Shown here in pieces: positions 16,546 through 30,700 of a DNA stretch of 64,000 bases (the stretch's first letter is position 1; the number at the start of each line of letters is the position of its first letter). Under the pieces are notes generated by a model. That model had not been told where the DNA came from and ran no database searches. It saw only the letters and a program-made list of their open reading frames with translations. Location of the stretch: contig NZ_SPMY01000053.1 of assembly GCF_012939955.1 (NCBI RefSeq), positions 1 through 64,000 on the forward strand, read 5' to 3'. This DNA is from Candidatus Accumulibacter phosphatis. Lineage in GTDB: Bacteria > Pseudomonadota > Gammaproteobacteria > Burkholderiales > Rhodocyclaceae. The position numbers and the translations under genes were made by a program.

Positions 16546-16585
16546 GTATCTACGTAGGTACGTATCTACGTATCTACGTTTCTAC
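16546..16585. repeat. Five 8-base tandem repeats (gtatctac)
   Basis: Units gtatctac, gtaggtac, gtatctac, gtatctac and gtttctac run head to tail in the gap between the YdcH-like gene and the hydrolase gene. The AT-rich composition stands out from the GC-rich surroundings. It lies in the 5' untranslated or promoter region of the hydrolase gene. Confidence 0.85.
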
Positions 16586-16612
16586 ACCTCGCACTTTGAA
16601 CTGTTTTCCTGC

Positions 16613-16823
16613 TCAGGCCTGAACATCCGGCTCCAGCGCGCTTTCGAGCTGGTTGATGCGATCCTTGAGCAGCAGCTTGCGTTTTTTTGAGGCGGCGCAC
16701 CAGTAGCTCGTCGGGAGGCGGGCTGAGCAGCAGGTGATCAATCACCAGGTCGAGGTCGCGATGCTCGACGTGCAGTTCTTCGAGGGTGGCGCGTGCTTCT
16801 GTCGTCTGTTCTTCGCTGAGCAT
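16613..16823 (-). CDS. YdcH/DUF465-family small protein, frameshifted in an A7 run
   Basis: The N-terminal part reads MLSEEQTTEARATLEELHVE and continues to LVRRLKK in one frame. The typical DUF465 ending RKLLLKDRINQLESALEP is in the next frame. The switch point is a run of seven A on the coding strand (T7 at 16682-16688). With six A the product is a normal 69-aa YdcH-like coiled-coil protein ending at 16613. As sequenced, the first frame instead runs to 16566 with an unrelated tail. The function of the family is not established. Confidence 0.75.
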
Positions 16824-16879
16824 GGTGGGCTTTCTTTACTGGTAGGGGTCAGGGGTAAGGGTAGGCGGGTCCGGGTTGT

Positions 16880-17230
16880 TTAGCCGAGCAGGGCTTGCAG
16901 CCCCCACAGGGCGAGCATGCCGAGAACGATGGTCCACAAGGTACTGTGCGTTCGCCAGGCGACCACGGCTGCCAGGGTGGCGGCGATGACGCGCGGCAGG
17001 TTGGCGTCAATGGTAGGCGCGCCATCGGCAAAAAACAACGGCGGAGCGATGATCGCCGCCATCACCGCTGGCGGCACGTAGCGCAAGGCCCGGGTCAGCC
17101 AAGCCGGTAGTTCGAGACGGGCGAGGAGGGCGATGGGAGCGAAGCGGATCAGGAAGGTGGCGACGCCAATGCCGATGATCATCGACCACACGAACAGCTC
17201 GCCGGCGAGTTCGCCGCTGACGCTGCTCAT
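16880..17230 (-). CDS. azlD: AzlD-family branched-chain amino acid exporter subunit
   Basis: The 116-aa protein has four hydrophobic segments and the AzlD-typical stretches TFLIRFAPIALL and LRYVPPAVMAAIIAP. AzlD pairs with AzlC to export branched-chain amino acids or analogues. The ATG at 17230 forms an ATGA overlap with the azlC stop, so the pair is translationally coupled. An ATG four codons further upstream (17242) is in frame but less likely. Confidence 0.9.
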   Translation of the reverse strand: MSSVSGELAGELFVWSMIIGIGVATFLIRFAPIALLARLELPAWLTRALRYVPPAVMAAIIAPPLFFADGAPTIDANLPRVIAATLAAVVAWRTHSTLWTIVLGMLALWGLQALLG

Positions 17231-17928
17231 GCCCTGACCCATAGTCTTTCGGCGGCGACGCCGACGGCGACGCCGATCAGCGCGGCGCCGATCAGATTGA
17301 GTTTCAGTGGCAGGACCAGCAGCACCGATGCCAGAGCGCCGGCGGCAGCGGCCAGCTGCATCGCGCGGTCGCCGAGCAGCGGCACGACCATGGCGATGAA
17401 GGTCAGCGGCACGATGAAATCCAGCGACCAGCTCGGCGGTACCAGGCTGCCGAGGAGGATGCCGGCAATCGTTGCCAGCTGCCACGACAACCAGGTCGCG
17501 CCGGCGACGCCGAGGTAGAACCAGCGCAGGTCCGCTTGCCGGTCGGGGTGCCGGGTGTGGTGCACGATGGTCAGCCCGAAGGCCTGGTCGGTCAGCAGAT
17601 AGGCGATCAGCGCTTGCCAGCGCCGGTTCTGACTGCGGAAGAGCGTCGCCAGCGACGTGGCGTACATCAGGAAGCGCAGGTTGACGATCGTCGCCGTCGC
17701 CACAATGACCAGCAGTGGCGCGCCGCTGGCGAACAGTTGCGTGGCGGCAATCTGGGCCGATCCGGCGAAGATCACCCAGCTCATCGCCGACGCCTGTAGC
17801 GGCGTCATGCCTGCCGTACTGGCGGCGGCGCCACAAACCACACCGAAGGGAATGATACTCATGCTCAGCGGCGCGAAGGCGCGCATGCCGACGATAAACT
17901 CGGCGCGAGCGCTGGGGACTTGCGGCAT
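17227..17928 (-). CDS. azlC: AzlC-family branched-chain amino acid exporter
   Basis: The protein has seven to eight membrane helices and the AzlC signatures PLSMSIIPFGVVCGA, SWVIFAGSAQIA and YLLTDQAFGLTI. With azlD it forms a two-subunit inner-membrane exporter. The ATG at 17928 (MPQVPSARAEF) is chosen; an in-frame TTG at 17961 would add 11 residues but has no better ribosome site. The gene is divergent from 17996, leaving about 67 bases for both promoters. Confidence 0.9.
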   Translation of the reverse strand: MPQVPSARAEFIVGMRAFAPLSMSIIPFGVVCGAAASTAGMTPLQASAMSWVIFAGSAQIAATQLFASGAPLLVIVATATIVNLRFLMYATSLATLFRSQNRRWQALIAYLLTDQAFGLTIVHHTRHPDRQADLRWFYLGVAGATWLSWQLATIAGILLGSLVPPSWSLDFIVPLTFIAMVVPLLGDRAMQLAAAAGALASVLLVLPLKLNLIGAALIGVAVGVAAERLWVRA

Positions 17929-17995
17929 GTGGCGCTTTTTGCGAATAGAATAGAGGGTCAAATTGTAACCTTGGTGTACCCCCGGGAGGAGGCAG

Positions 17996-18316
17996 ATGGT
18001 CTATCACATAATCGTTTCGTTTGGGCGGGAGAGGGAATACGAGTTCAAGTTCCCTCATACCGAACTCGCTACAGGGTCTCCCGAAGAAGCGCGCCGCTGG
18101 TTTGACAAGGAGTTCGCGGATCTCGAATGCGAACCCAGCAACCCAATGGGCAAGGTCTTGATCATCGACAAGATTCTCAATGTGGCTCGTTACGGCGGCG
18201 AGCAGCGCTTCATCGATCGCAAGGACTGGGCGACGCGCTTCGCACGCTACACGGCCCTGGCCCTCGGGCGCGACACCGTGCGCATCGACGTGGTGGCGTT
18301 CAATATCGGCTACTGA
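17996..18316 (+). CDS. Conserved-looking hypothetical protein (106 aa)
   Basis: The product starts MVYHIIVSFGREREYEF and has an alternating beta/alpha look without signal peptide or membrane segment. A strong ribosome-binding site (gggaggagg) precedes the ATG. A good terminator follows at 18358, so it is a monocistronic unit divergent from azlC. I do not recognise the family. Confidence 0.75.
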   Translation: MVYHIIVSFGREREYEFKFPHTELATGSPEEARRWFDKEFADLECEPSNPMGKVLIIDKILNVARYGGEQRFIDRKDWATRFARYTALALGRDTVRIDVVAFNIGY

Positions 18317-18357
18317 TTCGGCTGCCGGCGCTCGAGCGCTCGGCAGTCAGTCATTGC

Positions 18358-18393
18358 GGCGCAGGTTTGCGGACCTGCGCCGTTTTCTTTTTT
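18358..18393 (+). terminator. Rho-independent terminator
   Basis: The stem ggcgcaggt / acctgcgcc with a 6-base loop is followed by gttttctttttt. It ends the 17996-18316 gene and insulates greB downstream. Confidence 0.9.
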
Positions 18394-18461
18394 ACGCACC
18401 GTCTGGCGTACGGCCAGGCCGGTGCAGCGAGTTCTCAGCCCCGGGACCATTCAAACGAAGC

Positions 18462-19031
18462 ATGAACAAGGCATTCACCAAAGAGGCAGACGGCGAAGAA
18501 GCGGAGCAGGAACAGGGCCTCGATCCCTCGTTCCGGCTGCCGCCGGGAACGCGCAACTACATCACCCCGGGTGGGCACGCACGCATTCTCGCCGAAGTTG
18601 ACCATTTGCTGCGTATCGAGCGGCCGCAGCTGGTCGGCGTTGTGCAGTGGGCGGCGTCGAATGGCGACCGTTCGGAGAACGCCGACTACATCTACGGCAA
18701 GCGACGGCTGCGCGAAATCGATCGGCGGATTCGTTTCCTGACCAAGCGCCTGGATCTGGCCGAAGTTGTCGATCCGGCCGGGCGGCAGGGCACCGAGCAG
18801 GTTTTCTTTGGGGCCACGGTGAGCATTGCCGACGAGGAAGGGCAGGAGCAGACCTATCAGATCGTCGGCGTCGACGAAACCGACTTCGCACGCGGGCGGA
18901 TCAGCTGGGTGTCGCCGCTGGCGCGGGCGCTGCTCAAGGCGCGCGAGGGCGACACGGTGCGCTTTCAGAGTCCTGCCGGAATACGCGAGGTCGAGGTGCT
19001 GGCGGTGGCCTACGTGGCCATCGAAGAGTAA
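18462..19031 (+). CDS. greB: Transcription elongation factor GreB
   Basis: The 189-aa protein has an acidic N-terminal extension of about 28 residues, then the Gre coiled coil beginning NYITPGGHARILAEVDHLL. The tip motif GDRSENADY supplies the acidic residues that stimulate transcript cleavage in stalled RNA polymerase. The C-terminal FKBP-like domain ends with REGDTVRFQSPAG. It is typed as GreB rather than GreA by the NADYIYGKRRLREIDRRIRFL segment. The frame is open upstream through the terminator, so ATG 18462 is chosen. Confidence 0.92.
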   Translation: MNKAFTKEADGEEAEQEQGLDPSFRLPPGTRNYITPGGHARILAEVDHLLRIERPQLVGVVQWAASNGDRSENADYIYGKRRLREIDRRIRFLTKRLDLAEVVDPAGRQGTEQVFFGATVSIADEEGQEQTYQIVGVDETDFARGRISWVSPLARALLKAREGDTVRFQSPAGIREVEVLAVAYVAIEE

Positions 19032-19178
19032 ACCGGCTGCAGCGGCCGCGCAGGCAGGCAGCGCCGGCAGGGCTTGAAATCGCGGCGACTGCCCCCACGT
19101 GATGGTCCATTGCGCGCCGGCACGGCTCTGCTTGGGTCGCCGCGGCACTTTCAATCCACATTTTTCACGGAGTTTTAA

Positions 19179-21097
<1,919 letters not shown>

Positions 21098-21101
<4 letters not shown>

Positions 21102-21595
21102 GCGCCGACGGCAGGCCGGCAGCGATCCTGCACGGCCTGCCACCGATTCTCGACGCCGGGGTCAGGACCCTGATCCTCGGCAGTTTTCCGTCGCCGGCAT
21201 CGCTGGCCGCACAGCGTTACTACGGGCATCGCCAGAACCAGTTCTGGCGTTTGCTCGCCTCCATTCTCGACGAGCCCCTGGCCGAACTCGACTACCCGGA
21301 GCGGCAGTCATGTCTGTTGCGCCATGGTTTCGGCGTCTGGGACGTCTATCAGCGCTGCCAGCGCCAGGGGGCGCTCGACTCGGCGATTCAGTCGCCCGCA
21401 ATCAACGATTTTTCACGGCTGCTGACCGACGCGCCGAAGCTGCAGCGGGTCTGTTTCAATGGCCAGACGGCCGGCAAGCTTGCCGCCTGGTTTCAGGCGC
21501 GTGGCTACGCAACGCGGCTGCTGCCGTCGAGCAGCCCGGCCTACACCCTGGCTTTCGCCAGCAAGCTCGAACGCTGGCGCGCGGCGCTACTGTAG
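21098..21595 (+). CDS. DNA-deoxyinosine glycosylase (uracil-DNA glycosylase superfamily)
   Basis: The 165-aa protein carries the UDG-fold motifs of the hypoxanthine-DNA glycosylase family: [12 protein letters not shown] near residue 25, QFWRLLA, a GFGVWDVY segment and [10 protein letters not shown] near the end. It should remove deaminated adenine (hypoxanthine) or similar bases from DNA. It starts with GTG in a GTGA overlap with htpG. Assignment of substrate is from family similarity. Confidence 0.8.
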
Positions 21596-21637
21596 CGCTG
21601 CGTGGCGGCGGCGTGGTCGTCAATTGAGAGGATGGCA

Positions 21638-21674
21638 CTGGATTGCCGCGTCGGCTGCGCCTCCTCGCAATGAC
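21638..21674. repeat. Solo arm of the 5843-5969 inverted repeat
   Basis: These 37 bases, starting ctggattgccgcgtcggctg and ending caatgac, match the right arm of the repeat at 5843-5969. No partner arm is present nearby. It lies in the gap after the glycosylase gene. Confidence 0.85.
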
Positions 21675-21833
21675 GGTGGCTGGGCGTGAGCGCCGGCTGT
21701 GGCGACGAGCGCCTCGGCACGGCGCATGCGAACTCCGCCCACCACAGGGTTTTTGCGCTGCGTGCAGCTGTCGCCGAAGGCTTCGTCAAGCATGTCGCAG
21801 GACACGGGCGCGCCGAGGCCAAACCAGAAGGCT

Positions 21834-22394
21834 TCACTGCCCCATGCCGAGAACGTCGAGTACGCACTGTCTGTGTTGCGAACCGCTTTTGGCAGCGCAC
21901 AGCTTGCGGGCCTTGTCCTGTCGCTGGCAAACCGCGGCGTCGCTGGCCCTGCTGCAGTCTGCTGGCAGGGTCTCCTGGAGTACGCAGTTCCTGAACTGTG
22001 GTCCGGTTTTTCCCTTGCACAGCGCGTAGGCGATCTTGCGTTGCGCGCATTGCGCCGGGATGCGCGCCTGCGTGCAATCGATCTGCTCTGCCTGCCGGTG
22101 CAGGCACTGCTCGCGCTCGCTGCCCGCCTTGTCGCGGCAGGCCTCGTAAACCTGGCGATGAGCGGCCCGGCGCGCGGCGCACTGTTCGGGATCCTTGGTC
22201 AGGCTGCAGTCGGATGGGCCGCGCGTGCCAAGCATTCCCCGCCGATAGCCGGCACCCTGCATGGCGGCGCTGGTTCCATCCATGGTCGTCGTCGTGTCCT
22301 TGCCGGAGCCCGCCTGGGCGATGGCCGGCATGGCGAACAGGCTGGCGGCAAGTGCGGTGACGAGTGTTGTGACGATCGGTAAAGCCCTCTGCAT
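21834..22394 (-). CDS. Secreted protein with three cysteine-rich repeats
   Basis: The 186-aa protein has a signal peptide (about 1-26, cleaved after AIAQA). The mature part has twelve cysteines in three similar blocks of roughly 40 residues starting DCSLTKDP, DCTQARIP and DCSRASDA. Each block has the pattern Cys-x(7-8)-Cys-x(8-15)-Cys-x(8-10)-Cys with many basic residues. It probably folds with disulfides in the periplasm or outside. No named family is recognised. Confidence 0.78.
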   Translation of the reverse strand: MQRALPIVTTLVTALAASLFAMPAIAQAGSGKDTTTTMDGTSAAMQGAGYRRGMLGTRGPSDCSLTKDPEQCAARRAAHRQVYEACRDKAGSEREQCLHRQAEQIDCTQARIPAQCAQRKIAYALCKGKTGPQFRNCVLQETLPADCSRASDAAVCQRQDKARKLCAAKSGSQHRQCVLDVLGMGQ

Positions 22395-22588
22395 GTTGTT
22401 CTCCTGGGGGAATGGCGGTGGGAGTTTTCGCTCCGCCGGCAGGTGGGAAGACTGGAAAAGGGGGCGTTCGCCAGCGGCGCCGCGGCCCGCGAGGGCAGCG
22501 CTGGTATCTTACCCGCTCTTGTGGCATCCATTGGTTGTCGTCGAGCTTGTCCGGTATAGTTGCCGATCATCGCCCAGGAACAGTCGTC

Positions 22589-24382
22589 ATGCCGGAAGCC
22601 ACCGTCAGTACCGTTTACGATCATCGCCTGACGCTCGCCGAGCTCCTCGGCTGGCTGGTTGATGACGGCCTGGTCAAGCCGCCGGACGCCGATCTGCTGC
22701 TCAGGGACAGTCGCCTCAATCGCCTCACCGCGCATCCCCTGGTGATCATTTCCGACCAGAAATGGAAATCCCTGCAGGAGCCGCCGCGACCCTTGAATCT
22801 CGAAGTGCTGGGTGGCTGGCTGGCCGCCAGAGTCGGGCTCGAATACCACCATATCGATCCGCTGAAAGTCGATTTCACGGCGGTTACCGAAGTCATGTCG
22901 AGTGCCTACGCAACGCGTTTTGGCATCCTGCCGGTGAAGGTGACGACGCGCGAAGTGCTGGTGGCGACGACGCAGCCCTTTCTGCGCGACTGGGAAAAGG
23001 AGATCCGCGCGATTGTCAAGAAAGACATCCGTCGCGTGTTCGCCAATCCGGTCGATGTCGCACGCTATCTGATCGAGTTCTACAATCTGGCACGCTCGGT
23101 CAAGAAGGCCGCACAGCTGGGTGGTCCGAGCGGCAATCTGTCGTCCTTCGAGCAGCTCGTCGAACTCGGCCGCACCAATCGCCAGTTCGATGCCAACGAC
23201 CAGCACATCGTCAATATTGTCGACTGGCTCTGGCAGTACGCTTTCGAACAGCGCGCCAGCGACATCCACATCGAACCGCGGCGTGAAATCGGTATCGTCC
23301 GCTTCCGCATCGACGGCATGCTGCATCAGGTGTACCAGATCCCGATGAGCGTCATGGCGGCGATGGTCAATCGCGTCAAGATTCTCGGGCGCATGGACGT
23401 CGTCGAGAAGCGCCGGCCGCAGGATGGCCGCATCAAGACGCGCACCGCGGAAGGCCAGGAAGCCGAACTGCGTCTGTCGACCCTGCCGACCGCTTTCGGC
23501 GAGAAGCTGGTGATGCGTATTTTCGACCCGGAAGTGCTGGTCCGCGACTTCACCGAACTCGGCTTCACCGACGACGACCAGGCGCGCTGGAAAACGATGT
23601 CGGAACGGCCGAACGGCATCATTCTGGTCACCGGGCCGACCGGTTCGGGAAAGACGACGACGCTTTACTCGACGCTCAAGCAACTGGCGACGCCGGCGGT
23701 CAACGTGTGCACCATTGAAGACCCGATCGAGATGGTCGAGCCGGCGTTCAACCAGCTGCAGGTGCAGACCGTCATCGACCTCGGTTTTGCGCAGGGCGTG
23801 CGGGCGCTGATGCGCCAGGACCCGGACATCATCATGATCGGCGAAATTCGCGACCTCGAAACCGCCGAAGTGGCGATTCAGGCGGCGCTTACCGGCCACC
23901 TGGTGCTGTCCACACTGCACACCAACGACGCTCCGGCGGCGCTTACCCGCATGCTCGACCTCGGCATCCCGTCCTACCTGCTCAGCGCCACCGTGCTTGG
24001 CGTGATGGCGCAGCGCCTGGTGCGCATTCTCTGCCCACACTGCAAGCAGGAGCATGAGGCGAATGCGCTCGAGGAGACGATGTGGGATCAGCTGGTCGCG
24101 CCGTGGAAAGCCAATCGTCCGGCGCGTTTCCACCGCTCGGTGGGCTGCCTCGAATGCCGCATGACCGGCTTCCTCGGGCGTGTCGGCCTGTACGAGATTC
24201 TCACGCTCTCGCCGGACGTCAAGCTGGCCATCAGTGAAAACAAGGATATTGCCAAGATCCGCGAGCTCGCTTTCCGCGAAGGCATGAAGCCCTTGCGCAT
24301 CGCGGGGGCGATGAAAGTCGCTGCCGGCGTAAGCACCCTGGCCGAGGTTTTCAAGGTCGCGCCGCCGATCGAGCACGCCTGA
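22589..24382 (+). CDS. GspE/PilB-family type II secretion or type IV pilus ATPase
   Basis: The 597-aa protein has an N-terminal GspE_N-like region (about 1-160). The motor domain contains Walker A GPTGSGKTTT (K355), Asp box CTIEDPIEMV, Walker B DIIMIGEIRD and His box LSTLHTNDAP. A zinc site is formed by CPHC and CLEC pairs (CPHCKQEHEA and SVGCLECRMTGF). It powers assembly of a type II secretion or type IV pilus machine; no partner gene is in the window. The ATG at 22589 is chosen because the upstream frame continues through non-coding sequence. Confidence 0.9.
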   Translation: MPEATVSTVYDHRLTLAELLGWLVDDGLVKPPDADLLLRDSRLNRLTAHPLVIISDQKWKSLQEPPRPLNLEVLGGWLAARVGLEYHHIDPLKVDFTAVTEVMSSAYATRFGILPVKVTTREVLVATTQPFLRDWEKEIRAIVKKDIRRVFANPVDVARYLIEFYNLARSVKKAAQLGGPSGNLSSFEQLVELGRTNRQFDANDQHIVNIVDWLWQYAFEQRASDIHIEPRREIGIVRFRIDGMLHQVYQIPMSVMAAMVNRVKILGRMDVVEKRRPQDGRIKTRTAEGQEAELRLSTLPTAFGEKLVMRIFDPEVLVRDFTELGFTDDDQARWKTMSERPNGIILVTGPTGSGKTTTLYSTLKQLATPAVNVCTIEDPIEMVEPAFNQLQVQTVIDLGFAQGVRALMRQDPDIIMIGEIRDLETAEVAIQAALTGHLVLSTLHTNDAPAALTRMLDLGIPSYLLSATVLGVMAQRLVRILCPHCKQEHEANALEETMWDQLVAPWKANRPARFHRSVGCLECRMTGFLGRVGLYEILTLSPDVKLAISENKDIAKIRELAFREGMKPLRIAGAMKVAAGVSTLAEVFKVAPPIEHA

Positions 24383-24457
24383 TCACGGTGGCCGCCAGCG
24401 ACCGCGATCACTTCGCTCCCGGCCTGTTCCTGGCCGGCCGTTTGCCTTCGCTTGCGA

Positions 24458-27370
<2,913 letters not shown>

Positions 27371-27784
27371 TGCTGTGGCGACAAGGAGGGCCTGGCTTGC
27401 CGCGGCGACAGAAGCGGCGCTCGCCGCCCGCTTTTCGGGGCCATCCCGGCGCGTATCCGCGGCCCCGCCATTGCACCTGTGTTCAGCATCTTTCTGCGCT
27501 CTTTCGGTCATCGCCATGTTGGTCCTGCACTCTATCAGAGAGCGTGGCGCTGGTCACCGCCGCGTTCGCGGCCAGCGCCGCGACCGCTCAGCGGCAGCGC
27601 GGAGGACGGTGGCTAAAGGCAGGACAGCGTCGCTGTGCTCCGGGATGGTCTTTTTGATTCGCTGGCCGTATGCTAGCCCTCTACAGCTAACAAGCTCGCC
27701 TAGAGAGAGACGTTCCGGTCGCCGTCCCCGGCAGCGGCTGGTTCCGTCGGGCGCAAGTCCAGACCGGGAAATAACGGCAGAAAG
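27371..27784. other. Divergent intergenic region between two sensor kinases
   Basis: These 414 bases separate the starts of two divergently transcribed histidine kinase genes and must hold both promoters. The first 150 bases can be read as an N-terminal extension of the minus-strand kinase, which I do not support. No clear consensus promoter or operator palindrome was found. Confidence 0.5.
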
Positions 27785-30700
27785 ATGACTCAACGCAGCG
27801 CTTCCACCGCGGCCTCCCAACCCGTCCCAGCTCCTGGTGCGTGGCGGCGTGGCTGGCAGCCTGATCCGCGTTTCATCCGTTACCTCGTCGTCGGCATCAT
27901 GGGCATCAATGTTCTGGTGGCTGCCGCGCTGGTCTATGTCTTGGCAGACTGGCGGCGCAGCGAGGAGCTGGAATTCCGGTCCCAGGCGATGACCGTCGTT
28001 CGCTTGATCAGCAAGGATGTCGAGAGGCAGTACAGCGGAATCGATCTCAGTCTGCGGGTCGTTGCCGAGGAGTTTGCCGGGCAGCTGGCCCATGGTCGTC
28101 AGCAGTTCGACCGCTGGCTCGAGCGTGTCGGCGACCGGCATCCGGTGGTAGGCTTCATCTCGATCAGTGATGCCGACGGCCAGATCATCCGCTCGCCTGA
28201 CGCCAGTGCATCAGGCCGCGTCAACATCTCGGATCGCGAGTATTTCATCCGCCTGCGTGACAATGCGCAGCTCGGCCTGCAGATCTCGCCGCCGCTGACG
28301 GGTCGCATCTCCGGGGAGACGGTGCTGGCGATGGCGCGGCGACTGAGCGCAAAGGACGCGCCCTTCAGCGGTGTCGCCGTGGCGTCGGTTCCCGTCGACT
28401 ACCTCAGCAGTACGCTTTTCGGCCTGTTTTCCGAACCGGACAGTAGCGTCTGGCTCCTGGACTCGGAACTACGCTGGGTCGCGGCGGCCCCCGCCTTGCC
28501 GGCCGCGGCGCGGCTCGGAGCACCGCTGACCAGCGGCGCATTGCGTGACGCCCTGGCGCTGTCGCCGGCGGGTACTGTCCTCGTCAAGAGTGAGGACGGT
28601 AGCGAGCAGCTTTTCGCCTACGCACGCAGCGCGACCTATGGCTTCACCGCGGTCGTCTGTCAGCCGGCCGCCGTTCCGCTGGCAGATTGGTGGCGGAAAG
28701 TCGTCGTGGGCTCCGTCGCCATGGCTCTGTTCGCCTTGCTGAGTACGCTCCTCGGCGGGCTGCTCAGCCGCAGCTGGAAGCAGCAGTCGGCGATGACGGC
28801 GAGTCTGCTCGAACGCGATGAATGGGTTCGCCAGGCGCAGCAGGTCGGCGGCCTGGCGCTTTTTTCCTACGATCTTTCCAGCCAGCGCTTTGCCGTCAGC
28901 GATGCCCTGTACAGTATCGCCGGTACCAACAGCGAATATCCGCACACTTGGCCGGGCTGGCTGGCGCTGGTCCACCCGGATGACCGCCAGGCACTGGATT
29001 TCGCGTTCCGCGGCATCATGCGTGGTGAGCGCGAGGTTCCTGCTGTCGAGTACCGGATCGTCCGGCCTGCCGACGGCAGTGTGCGCTGGGTGAAAAGCGT
29101 CGCCCATCTGCTCAGTGCGCCGGATGCTGCCAGGCAGACGGTTACCGGCGCGGTTCTCGACATCACCAGCCAGAAGCTTGACGAGGAGGCGCTGGCGACC
29201 AGCGAACAACTGTTCCGCGGTGTTTTCGAGAACGCGATGATCGGCATGGCCACCACATCGCCGGAAAAAGGCTGGCTGGGGATCAATCAAACGCTGTGCG
29301 ATATTCTTGGCTATGAGCACGACGAACTGCAACGCATGACCTGGGCAGAGCTCACGCACCCGGACGACTTGGCAGTTGACGTCGCGTACTTCAACCGCGT
29401 GCTGACCGGCGAAATCGATGCCTACGACCTAGACAAGCGCTTCATTCGCAAGAGCGGTGAGATCGTCGATGCCTACATTGCGGTGCGGGCCATTCGCCGG
29501 TCCGATCACTCGATCGACCACTTTGTTGCCCTGGTGCAGAACATCACCCCCCGCAAGCGCATTGAGGAAAAGCTGCGCGCCAGCGAAGCCGCGCTGAGTG
29601 CTGCCGTAGACCAGGCCGCTGCCGGCATTGCCTTCGTCGCGCCCGACGGTCGCTGGCTGCGGGTCAATGAGCGCCTGTGTCAGCTGGTCGGCTACTCGCA
29701 GACGGAGCTCCTCACCCTGTGTTTCCAGGATATTACCCACCCGGACGACCTGGCACTGGATCTGGAACAGCTCGCGCGCCTGCTGCGCGGGGAAATCGAC
29801 AGCTATACCCTGGAAAAGCGCTACCTTCGCAAGGATGGTCGTTGTATCTGGATCAATTTGAGCGTTTCGTTGGTCAGCAATGACGACGGTTCGCCAAGGC
29901 ACTTCGTGTCGATTATCGAAGACATTGATGCGCGCAAGAATGCCGAGCAGGATTCTCGCAGCGTGCGTGGGATGTTGAAGAGTTTCCTCGACCACCTGCC
30001 CGGCCTGGCCGCCATCAAGGATCAGGAACGACGTATCCTGTTCGCCAACCGCGGCCTTCAGGCGGCACTGAACCTCTACGGCGAGGAGATCGTCGGCCGT
30101 AGCAACCGCGAGCTTTTTTCCGGCGAACTTGGCGAGACGATAGACCGCCTCGATCAGCGTGTCCTGGCTTCCGGCGAGACCGAAGTTGCGGAGCTGGCTT
30201 ACGCTGGGCGGATCTATCAGACGACAAGGTTCACTATCCTGCAGGACGACGGCCCCGAGCTGCTTGGCGGCATTGCGCTCGATGTGACGCGTCGCTGCCG
30301 CCTGGAACAGCGGACGCAGGCACTGCTCGATATCAACAAACATGCCGGCACGCTGCCGGAGAAGGAGTTTCTCGCTTACGGAATCGAGAGCATCGAAAAA
30401 CTGACCGCCAGCGACATCGGCTTCCTGCACTTCGTAAACGACGATCAGGAGACTATCGAGCTGTCGACGTGGACCGCCGGCGCGCTCAAGGGCTGCCGCG
30501 CAATGTTTGCCAGACACTACCCGATCAGCGAGGCCGGAATCTGGGCCGATTGTTGCCGCGAGAAGCGTGCGCTGTGCTTCAACGATTACGCCGCGTACGC
30601 GGCCAAGCGCGGCTTGCCGGACGGGCATTCGCCGCTGCAGCGGCTGATCGCGGTGCCGGTCATCGAGCACGGCGCAGTGCGCATGATCGTTGGCGTAGGC

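Noticed and set aside
22199-24376. 725-codon minus-strand frame over the GspE/PilB gene
   Set aside because: Shadow of a well-supported ATPase gene; composition typical of reverse-frame artefacts.
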